From: Sarocladium kiliense
Taxonomy: Eukaryota; Ascomycota; Sordariomycetes; Hypocreales; Sarocladiaceae
Length of the DNA stretch: 64,000 nt
Direction of reading: 5' to 3'
Assembly (NCBI GenBank): GCA_030734395.1
Contig: JAUZTG010000021.1
Location: forward strand, 62,001-126,000
The position numbers and the translations under genes were made by a program. Shown here piece after piece: positions 1 through 9,546 of the stretch; within the stretch, counting starts at the first letter, position 1; each line of letters opens with the position of its first letter. The notes below the pieces were generated by a model that was given only the letters and a program-made list of their open reading frames with translations, was not told the origin of the DNA and made no database searches.

Positions 1-1183
1 GATCTGAGTCTGGCCTTTGCAGTGGGTTCGTCTCTACAACGATCTGCCCTTCCGACTGAAACGCACCGTGAACAAGGTCGTTCATCCCCTGAAACGATCA
101 GTTTTCAAATCTCACACAAGGGCTTGAGCTGATTAGGTCGACTCACCACACCATACGTGACCTTTCCGGCAAGAAGTGCACGCCTGCTTCGACTTTCTGC
201 CTCTCCACTGCCTTCTGAACTTAGTGCTCCCCGCGTCTGATCTGGGCGTCGGCCAGTCTTTGTTCAGTTGCTAGGGCCTGGTGTCACCCAATGCTGTTGT
301 ACAGGAAGTCTCAAGGGGGTCACCTACACCATGTGGGGCGGGAACGCCTAAGTTTGGCCATGCCGAAGTGCTGTGGTGCATTTGCATGCCTTGTGCTTGG
401 TAGTAGCCTTCAAGTCCAGTGGTGCTGCTCTGCGCGGTGGCTTCTGACGTTTCTGGCGTTCTTTCGATCATGCTGGCAGGTGCGGCTTTGACGCTCAGCC
501 TTGGCCACTTTGGACGAGGATCCAGACGGGCAAACGGTGCTTTATACGTTTCATGCCCAGCATGATTGACCGTCGATCAACGGTGGCGTAACGAGGAAGC
601 AATTCAAGATACGATACTATTCACACGAAATTATGCGTTGATGCATAAGTTGTAGACGTTTTTGGGAATCTCTCATTAATACAATGCATTGACGTGCCAG
701 ACTGTTGTAGCTGTTCTGACCTTATCCCCCTTGCAGAATTTACTGTTCTGACCCTGTTGACAGCGTGTCAGGGCGGAGTGGCCGCACGAATAATTCTCGT
801 GGGTGCACATCGTAGTAGACGTTCAACTTAAGCCTGAGTATGAACAAGAGGAAATGTAGCTTTAGAAATGGACGACCAGGTTATTGTCAAAGGGGAACAA
901 ACAATGTAATAGGAAAGCCCAGGCGAGGAATCGCCTCTTTATATGTTTTACTTGATGATGGCCATGGCTTAATAAACTAATGCATATAGTACTATTCAGA
1001 CTAGATACTGCGTTGACACATTCGCCATTGGCGTGTCCCGGGTACTGCCTCGGCTTCCCGCCGTCTCAGAGCCTGCGCCTGCATCTACTTCCACGTCCGT
1101 CTGTCGGATAGGAGGCGGTAGGCCAGCACGCCAGTCTCCCCAGCAGCTGCTCTGTAGGTGGTTTTCAATCAATAATCAAAGCC
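1..1183. other. No gene recognised
   Basis: Only short overlapping open frames on both strands, none with a recognisable domain, hydrophobic pattern or plausible splice partner. Moderately AT-rich stretches lie around 600-720 and 900-1010. I see nothing assignable here. Confidence 0.5.
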
Positions 1184-1986
1184 TCAAGTCTCAATCGGAA
1201 ACGTACATACCGCAGTGCTATTCCGGCTTATGGAGTCGGCATCTGCCGCGCTGGTCCGGCTAGGCCAACTGGGCCAACTGAAGCCCTCCAGCCCCCAGCA
1301 TGTAAAGAAGACATCGAGAACTGCCACACACCCTTGTAGATCCAGATGTCGATGGTGCAATAGATGAGGCCAAACAGCATATGAGGCCGCGAGGATTACC
1401 GAAGCCAGCCCGGAGATCCCATGAATCATCGCGTTGAACCTATGCGTCTTGATGATCGGACCGCACATAGTGGTTGCAGCACAGTATGCACTGAGAAAAC
1501 ACGAGGCGAAGTAGAGTGGATCGATCGCAACCCATATCCAATCCACACCAGATAACCGCCATTGCAAACCACCCAAGACGAGTATGATTACGACCAAGAT
1601 CGAGGCTATTCCAGCAGTAAGCCAAACATAAACACGCACGACTCTGTCCGCAGCCTGTAACATAGACAGGGCCATCGGCAGCAGCACTAAAAGAACCTGA
1701 TCTTTTGTCAGTGTTACCTTGAGAAGAAACATATGAGAAGACTTGCATCGATGCCGAGGAATGCTGAGAAAGCCAATACCATCAACGCAGTGGCGAAGGG
1801 CTCCTTTTCAAGCGCCACATGGCAATTAAGGAGTATGACAAAGAGGAGAAACCATACGGCGAAGAAATCCAATCGAGCCTTCTGCCATACGGCAACGCCC
1901 TTGGATCGAAAGAGATAGCAGAGTGCACCAACAGCGAAAATCGCCAGGCTTGCTGTAATGATCGGCTGGTGCTGCTGAGGAGCCAT
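1184..1986 (-). CDS. Multi-pass membrane protein, function unknown (spliced)
   Basis: I do not recognise the family. Model: exon 1 at 1986-1780 starting MAPQQHQP, intron 1718-1779, exon 2 at 1717-1184, giving about 246 residues. The two hydrophobic frames are offset and do not read through; the intron (GTATTG start, end after TTTCTTCTCAAG) joins them in frame. About six hydrophobic stretches are visible (for example ITASLAIFAVGALCYLF, DFFAVWFLLFVILLN and VLLVLLPMALSML), so an integral membrane protein is likely. The final 40 residues are hydrophilic. The donor is not the commonest type, so a frameshifted pseudogene is the alternative. It stands alone, 262 bp from the divergent gene starting at 2249. 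Confidence 0.5.
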
Positions 1987-2139
1987 TGTTGGAGAACGAG
2001 GAAATTGTAAAATGATGAGGCGGTGAAGAAGGCAGCCAACTACGGGCGGACGTACGCCTTTGTATATGCAGCCGCAGCCAGAAGTAAAATGCATGAAATT
2101 GAATGCTGGCTTCGAGGGTGACCAACAGCTGTCACATCA

Positions 2140-2198
2140 AGACCTGGAAAAGTGGAGTTCAACATCGTGTCGATGTTGAACTCCACTTTTCCAGGTCT
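2140..2198. repeat. Perfect 28-bp inverted repeat (hairpin), 3-bp loop
   Basis: Arms 2140-2167 and 2171-2198 are exact reverse complements separated by TGT. The left arm begins AGACCTGGAAAAGTGG. The hairpin lies 50 bp before the ATG at 2249, so it probably sits in the promoter or 5' leader of that gene. A perfect 28-bp stem is far longer than expected by chance. It could be a transcribed hairpin, a protein-binding palindrome, or the scar of a small inverted duplication. Confidence 0.9.
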
Positions 2199-2248
2199 AC
2201 GCTGTCCCCATCTTCCCTCTGTGAACTTCAACTCCTGCATCTCTCAAG

Positions 2249-5142
2249 ATGCCTCACATCGACAAGACCCAGTTGATGCAAGTCGCTGGCTTGAAGAAAC
2301 GAAGTTTGGGATTTCTCTGCAATATATCAGGTCCTGAGCGAAAGATCAATTGTTTTTGCATTCCATCTTGCTTGGATAAGGCTACCATAATCTTTGTCCA
2401 GGCTGTGTTCGATCATTCCGGCTTCAATGTACGATTCTACTACGAAACAGATCCGCCGCATTCAACTATAGGCAATGCAGACCTCGCCGTTTTTCAAGAC
2501 ATCTACGACGTATGTCTTAGAGGGCCATGGACGGAGTTGGACTTGGATTGGTATGTTCCAAATATTTGTGGCCAGACGTTTCGCTCATACAAGATAGCTT
2601 CGAGTATACTCATCCGGAGCCGCGATGCATGAAATGCCTCGAAGACGCTACAAGTCTGAACCGGCATCCATCGGCTCCAGCTGTTCAGAAGCCTAATGCC
2701 AAACAATACGTCTCAAGGCTTATCAAGGCAAAGCCGCCTCAGGGTGTTCATATCGCTGCCCTTGGTGCCGATTTGACTCGAGCCTGCCGTGAGGCTCTCT
2801 CAAACGAACAGTTGGAAGAAGTCGTCCTCGACTATGCAACGAAGTTCATAGATAACGCGAAAGCTGTGCGAGGCAAGGGCAACGTCAAGGCATGGGCTAA
2901 TTGGTATTTGTCTAAATGCCTTCACTACGCCTGTAGGCGGTTGCATGCTGAAAGGGACCACGAGAAAGACCAATCCACCGACACGGTTGAGATGCTACAC
3001 TCCTTTGTCAACAAACTCTTATTTCTGTGCGGGATCAAAGCACTTTCCGTCATACCTCGCACCGCGGGTACGTATTTCCAAGCCTGTTAGCTGAGCACGC
3101 ACTTATTCTGCCTAACAGCGGTCGGGTTCAAGTTCTCACGGGCAGCCCAACTTTGCTCCAGTGATCGGTCCGCTTTCGTTGATGAGGCAGTTGAGGATAT
3201 AGAGCACCGATTGCCTCTACTTCAATCTGACCTCCCTCCTTCTCAGCGCCTCGAGGTTCCGCTACCTCTTAACTGCGTCTCAGTGTTCCTGAAGAGACGG
3301 GAACAACTTGGCTGTGATGAGAGCGACGACCCTCTGCCGAAAAGGTTTGAGACCGAGGCATGTCGACTCCTGGGTCTTCCGAACTTGGCAGCTCTTCGAC
3401 TTCATGAGGTACCAGAGGGCGAGGTCCCGGATTGCGAAGCACGCTGGGCAAAGTTCGAGGAGACTACACCGGAGATCAGCAAGCTTCGCCAACTATGGCG
3501 GCTGGCGGCGAAAGGATTTAATCTGTTAGCAGGAGCAATCTCCGACCTTCGACACTCGGTTGGACAGCTCAGGCGCGGAGACTTGGAGAAGGCCATTGAG
3601 GTATTGGAGTGCACTCGGCAAAAGCATCCCCAGGAGCCGGCACCCAAGCTTACGCCGGAACAAGATGAGGAGAGGCTTAGCATCGTCAAAGAGATTAAGT
3701 CTCTTTGTGAAAACAGGTTCTCAGATCTGGTTGAACGGTATTTGGACCACGCAAGCCCTAGCCTTGATGGGGCGGAAGGTCTCGGAACACCTGGAGAAGG
3801 AGTGAACGATGGCCACGAAGTCGATGAACATGATTCTGCGCAGGGCTATCCCGACGCACACACTTACTCCCCTGCAACGAAACCTCCTTCTCATCCACCG
3901 CACAATGAAAGGGGTGCACAAGCGGGCGCGCAAGCACGTCAGAGCACGGTAGATGCCCGGGAACCACGGGAAGATACGGCTTTGTCGATGCCAAAAAACG
4001 GGGTCTTCGAGGACGGTCTCCAGACGCCACCTACTACAAATCCCACCTTCCACCATGTCGCCAGTCAATCTAGCACCACTAGTGTGGTTGGGGCCTCGGA
4101 TCAACACAACTCGTATGTGTTCCCGGAGATCGGTCCAGCTGTGCAAGTCACGTCGGACCTTGTACCCTCAGAATTTGGTCAAGACCCCCAATGGTTTCAA
4201 CAGCTCAGCTCTGTCGCCATGCCTGGCCAGCCAGATATCGGCTTTGCAGCCACACCACAGTCACACCTTCAGCCCCTGGACACGCTTGCTGCAGTAGCCA
4301 CTGGTGAAGCGCATCTATTCCTTGGCGATGATTCATCTGCACTGAATTCAGTGCAGAGTCCACGGCTGAGTAGACCCTTGTCCTCATCCTCGGCCTATCC
4401 TGACATCCTAAATCCGGCATCCAATGCTGGGCCCGATCCAAAGCAACCAGGGGTGGATTGGCGAGCTGTGAAGATGGAACAAGTCGGCCCTTTATTCTCT
4501 GATATACCGACACCTGTACTGGTCGAGGATGTGGAAATGACCCGGAAACGCTCATCGGAAACTAAGGGGCCAACCACGGCGAAGAGAACTCGCCTTGTTT
4601 CCTTATCTAAGAGTCTCATGTTAACTAAAGATGGCGGGTTTCCGGGCTTGCCGTTGGACGAAGAGCAACCCCAGGGACAGATGACCATAGCAACATCTGC
4701 CCCCCTACCTCTGTCCCCGGACAAGGTCTCGACTCCGGCGCCCATCGGCACACCCGACGCCGTTACAGTGGACTCCTCTAACTATGCTATGAACCGAATC
4801 ATGCCGAAATCCATCATTGAAAACATCGTTTTGGACCATATAGACAGCATTCTCGGCGACATATGGTTCTTGCTCGGAACAAAGGCGCCTCTCGTTTCTC
4901 TGATGTTGCCTAGGATCCTGGTGCAGACACAATTCGACAGTAGCGAACCTACTTCAGCAAATATCGGTTACCCTGAGGAAATCATGGAGCTTCCTCCGCA
5001 TTCCGTTTCATCGGAAAAGATTCAGCGACATATTAAGAGTACAGGATTTGGGAATATATACTGGAATATTAACGGTGAGGACGTTTTTGTCACGATGGAG
5101 GTATTAGATGAAGAGCTTGCTGCAGAGTTGGGGAGTGAATGA
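2249..5142 (+). CDS. Long protein of unknown function, three exons
   Basis: Model: 2249-2550, 2598-3067 and 3119-5142, about 931 residues. Intron 1 (2551-2597) starts GTATGT and ends ATAG. Intron 2 (3068-3118) starts GTACGT and ends CTAACAG. Both keep frame. The N-terminal third is globular with a possible Cys/His cluster (CFCIPSC). Residues around 350-450 are helical and charged. A long Pro/Ser/Thr-rich, probably disordered region follows, with a basic patch (KRSSETKGPTTAKRTR) that could be a nuclear localisation signal. A folded C-terminal segment of about 110 residues starts near MNRIMPKSIIENIVL. I recognise no catalytic motif. It ends 19 bp from the convergent gene at 5162. A nuclear or regulatory role is only a guess. 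Confidence 0.7.
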
Positions 5143-5161
5143 TAGTAATTCTTTCTCTGTG

Positions 5162-5833
5162 TCACTTTGGTTTTGGTTTTGGCTTAGGCCGCACCTTTAC
5201 ATGATCGTTTCCCATCACCACACACCGCACGGCTGCTTCCTGATCAACAAAGCCATCACTAGTGACTCGCCATGCCGTGCACACCAAGGTCTGGTCGTCG
5301 CTGAGCTCTACAGTAGCTTCGTCAAACAATTGACTGCTAAATTCATCAGAGAACTCAATCATCCTAGGTCTCCTGTCGACTCGCACTTCAATACCCAGGA
5401 TTCTGTCCAACTTGTTCCGTAGCAGGACATCGATGACCTCGGATATAAAGTCGATATCTTGGAACAGCGCCCGCCTCAACTGGTACAGCGTCACCTCGGC
5501 TATAACATCCTCCAAATCGGCATCTAGCCTTCCCCCGAGAAACTGCGTTGGGTGTAGGGCGCCATTGTACACAGAGAAGATTTGGCCACAGGTCAGGTCA
5601 AGGTCTATCTCATGTGCTGATCTTCGTTCAACAACGTAGCCTTGTGGACTGCTCCTCTCCAACAATATCTGTCTCTCGTCGAGATCGCGATGGCGGTGAA
5701 GCAATCGTAAGGTAATGATATCATGGTATCTGAACTTGGCGATGACCCGGCATAACTCGTTAACGCCCTCGGACCTCATGTCGATCTGTCTCATAGCTGT
5801 GTCGATGGGATATGTATTGTGACTGCCATGCAT
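5162..5833 (-). CDS. Unknown 223-residue protein with Lys-Pro tail
   Basis: Single-exon frame from ATG at 5833 (MHGSHNTYP). The protein is charged and rich in alternating hydrophobic/acidic segments (for example LDADLEDVIAEV and ALFQDIDFISEVIDVLL), suggesting a folded alpha/beta protein. It ends in an unusual K-P repeat (KVRPKPKPKPK). No signal peptide or membrane segment is visible. I do not recognise the family. It is convergent with the 931-residue gene, with 19 bp between stop codons, so the two transcripts must overlap at their 3' ends. Confidence 0.6.
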   Translation of the reverse strand: MHGSHNTYPIDTAMRQIDMRSEGVNELCRVIAKFRYHDIITLRLLHRHRDLDERQILLERSSPQGYVVERRSAHEIDLDLTCGQIFSVYNGALHPTQFLGGRLDADLEDVIAEVTLYQLRRALFQDIDFISEVIDVLLRNKLDRILGIEVRVDRRPRMIEFSDEFSSQLFDEATVELSDDQTLVCTAWRVTSDGFVDQEAAVRCVVMGNDHVKVRPKPKPKPK

Positions 5834-6958
5834 TAGGTCACGCCACCGACCAGGGAGTTGCAGGGAAGACCGACCATCGTGCTGACGCCTTCAACGTCTC
5901 ATGAGACACAGCATGGTTCAGAACAAGGCTCATAGTCGCTGCATGGACATGTGCGTAAACCAGTCTCTGATAATTGTTGAGAAGTACGAGATGACGAGAC
6001 TTCACACTCACGACAGAGATGGACTGATGCGGTATTAAAGACCTTGTGAAAAGTGGCATGTGATGCGCCTGTCAGAGCCGATGAGCCAATCAGGTACTTT
6101 CAACACTTTGGGCGTGGTGGTGTGTGGTGGAGCTCAGCCCATACAACGTCAGAATCGCTGCCTGAGGCGATGTTCAACTGTGGCTGAAGCCCCGCATCTT
6201 GGTGAGCAAGCGAAGGATCAAGTACAAAGGCAAGCCGTTCTTATACGCCGTTATACTGCCAGGCAAATTATGCATTGTTGACATTCGCATCTCCAAATAT
6301 TACTGTCTCCGCCATGTAAGTCTTTTACTTGCTCAAATGAGACCCGTCAAAAGTTGGGCATTAATCTTTGCCACCCCTTTACATACGAGAAGGCAACCCC
6401 AATTCCCCCAATCCGGGCTATTCCATCGGACCTTCCTTCGTTAAGGTAAGTATTCGTTTCCCATTGTCATTGGTAGACCAAGTCCCTTCGGCCCAACCCT
6501 TCACTATGGGACCATTTGGACCCCTGCAGAAATGGCGCATCAGATCTCCCCCTTCATAACCTGCAGGCCGTAAATTGCTCGGATGCTGACTTCGCATTCG
6601 GACAGCGACAAAATTGAAAGGAGATAGGTTCGGCCTGATCATTAGCGGAAGAATACACTACAACACGACGGGGAATCGAACATACTTTTGGTTTCGTTTG
6701 ACTCTCCATAATACCAAACCCAGCTAAGCTAGTCGCTGTCTAGTGTTTCCAAAGGCTGATCGTGGGGGTGGGTGGATGGGAAGCTGACGAGCTCCTGCAA
6801 CTCGCAGCGACCACTCTATAACACCAGCAAAAAGCGGGGTACACGTTGGTTTTCAGGTCACGTGTAACATCCAGCACTGTCGCGAGCCGCGCTCCGTGAG
6901 GTGATGAGATCGCATTATCGAAGCTCTGAAAGCTTGTATGCCTTTGATCAGGCCCGCT
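5834..6958. other. Intergenic, no gene recognised
   Basis: Short open frames only, none with recognisable features. It separates the 5' end of the minus-strand gene at 5162-5833 from the 3' end of the peptidase gene. No repeat or mobile-element signature was seen. Confidence 0.5.
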
Positions 6959-9231
6959 CTAACCCATCGCTTGCCCTTCTGAGAGCAGCATATGCCTGAC
7001 TCTCTGCATGCTCATGAGGTTGTCTCTTCGAGATGTCAGATGCTGTACCTCACGACGAGTCTGACTCTGAACGAGCTCCGCCTCGTCAATCCTGTGACGA
7101 AGATTCTCAACACTTTCCTGTTGCTTTGAACAGCGCTCCTCGAATTGCTTTCTCTTATTGACGAAGAGCTTCGAAAGTCGGAGGCTTTCTGCCCTAATCT
7201 CATCCCAAAAGTCATCCGTTGAAAACTCACTGGCTGGACTCTGATGGTCCATGGCGAATTTCTGAAGGGCATCAAACCGTTGTTGCTCAATCCTTATTCC
7301 CTCTGTCATTGCCTCTAGCTTTGAAGCGAGGTTCTGAGCTTGGTCAATAGATCGCTCTAGTTCCTGGGCCTTCTCTGTAAGTTGAGTATCGACACGAGCC
7401 AGCAGGTCATCAACGCCACGAAGTGTCTCAAGCATCTCAAGTCGCTGAGACTCATAGCGATCTGCAAGCTCATCCCATTTTCCAGTGACCTTTTTGTCAA
7501 CATCCATCGAGCTATACACCAAGGAAGGAGATCTTGGACTTACTGCCTTGCTCATGCTAATCTCTTTATTTTCAAGCAATCCAATCAGCTCGGAGTGGAC
7601 ATCATCGATTGGGTCCTCGAGAGATATATCACAAAGGATGCGGTACATAAAGAGAAGAACAATTGGTCCACAGCTGTGGCCATCGTTCTGCCTTGAGCAG
7701 GGCTAAAACGGTCAGCGGGTTCTTCGGTTTATGCTTAGTGAACAAGACCTACCTTTTCCTCAAACAACACAGCTGAGTCGCAAGAGCTCCTCAACCAAGC
7801 TGCGAATCTTGGCCCAGCTCCTTGGGTCGAGGGCGGCAGCGAATCATAATGTGTAACAGAAAGGCGTTTGGTTTCCGTGTTGTCGGTAACGACTGCCAGA
7901 GACCAATGTCCCGGGGAGTGAAGGGGAACGAGCAGGGTTTTCATTTGCCCATTTTCAGCGAAGCAGCGCCGAGGGAACTTCTCGAATGGTTTTTCCTCCT
8001 TGAACCATAGCGGGTCGAGGCAACAGTAGCCACGTTCGGCTTCCAGTGGCTGACAGAGTGCTTCTATCCCCTGCCAAAGGGGCTCGTCATTCCACCACTT
8101 GGATGGCCCATGCAGATAAGCGTAGAGCTCACTTTTTGCTGGTTCTTGGGTTGACACTGGTGGCTCGACGTCATCCGTGTCATCGGGTACCAATATGGGG
8201 CTCGTAATTGGTGAGTGGCGGGTTTTGTCGTTACGGAGCGCCACTGTCGCTGCTTGATCGAGAGGCACATCAGTCCACTTCGTGTCTGGTGGCTGCTGAT
8301 AGGCGCGAAGCTCAGTTGTTGACCGCAGGGGTGGACGACTCGCATTCGCCTCGTCGTCGCTATCGCCTGGAGACGAGATCGAGGAGAACCTGTTCAGGCT
8401 CTGTCTATTGTCGGCTTTATGTGATGAAGGATATAGAGTTCGTGCTCGTTCAAGAGCGAGTATTCCTGTTTTCCTATCAAACTTGCCACCAATATAAGAG
8501 TCGAACAACAAGCCACCAGGTTCCCAAAGGACCTCAGGTGAGACGTTATGGGGTTCAGCCAACTGAATGATAGTTCGGATGTTGGAAATAGCATGGCTGT
8601 CCTTGGGTCCCTTGGGTCGGAAGCGCATGGGAAACCAGGCTTCCCCATACTTCCCATCAAGTTCAGCAACGTGCTCGTCTCTTTTGTTTCGCTTTTGCTG
8701 TCGTTGCTTTTGTAGATGTAGTTTATTCTGGCCATCATCCTGGGTTTGCGTAGGCATCGCGCCGCGAGGACCGTGCGGGGGCTTTTGGCTCACGGCGCCA
8801 GCCTCTGAGCTGCTGGCGCATTCTCCATCGTTCCATAGTTTGATGGCGAGTCGGACTCTCTCATCGTCACTAGAGCAATTCCGAGCTTGCTTCACGCGCG
8901 CAACAAACTCATCAAGCGGAATGTGCCTCGCTCTCTCCAGCTCTTCTGGTTGTGTGTCCGTGAAAAGGTTCACGATCATAGGGTTATCGACGTTCCACTC
9001 CGGGTCACAACATCGCTGCCCGGGAGGCTGCCCTTTGCATAGCTCTGGAAGCCTGGTGACACCTTGGTTCACGTATTGGTTGACGAGAGGCAGTTCATCA
9101 ACAGTTGCATGCGCTTGCACATGGCAGAGATGGGCTTCAAGCCATTCCGAGGCAGCATGGCCGCGTCTTCGAGTTCGTGCGCAAAGAGGAAAGCCATCAC
9201 CGTCCAGGTGAAGGATACTTGTTACACCCAT
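6959..9231 (-). CDS. Ulp1-type (C48) cysteine peptidase with C-terminal coiled coil
   Basis: Model: exon 1 at 9231-7753, intron 7703-7752 (GTAGGT start, TTTTAG end), exon 2 at 7702-6959, about 740 residues. The splice is supported because it completes the Ulp1 fold: catalytic His in LHSPGHWSLAVV (about residue 445), Asp in THYDSLP (about 462), then in exon 2 the oxyanion Gln and nucleophile Cys in RQNDGHSCGP (about 498 and 504). Ulp1 enzymes cleave SUMO-like proteins from targets. The N-terminal 400 residues include a basic Gln/Lys-rich stretch and Ser-rich linkers. After the peptidase comes about 200 residues of predicted coiled coil (for example ELERSIDQAQNLASKLEA). The frame extends upstream to 9273 without an ATG; 9231 is the first ATG. 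Substrate unknown. Confidence 0.82.
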
Positions 9232-9546
9232 CGTTGGAATTGTGATGGAGGGTGCGTTGGTTCCAGCCAACACCTGGCTGCTGAAATTGGTGGCTTCGAG
9301 AGGATGTCACATGATGCAGGGGTGATATGGCTGTTGGTTCAAGCGAAAGCGCTCCCAACCAGAGGCAATGGATAATGCTAACTCCTTTCTTCTCCAACAA
9401 AAAATCAGCATTATGGTTAGTTGGCTCTCAATTGCCCTCGATTGTTCTGACGACTTTTACGTATCACAAGGCCAGTCTGCCGGCGTGGCTCTCGGCGTAG
9501 ATCTCGGCACAATGAATGTCTCAATTAAACGGAAAATTGTTGAATA

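Noticed and set aside
8567..9211. 214-codon plus-strand frame
   Set aside because: Antisense of the Ulp1-like gene; no domain and Ser-rich composition typical of antisense frames.
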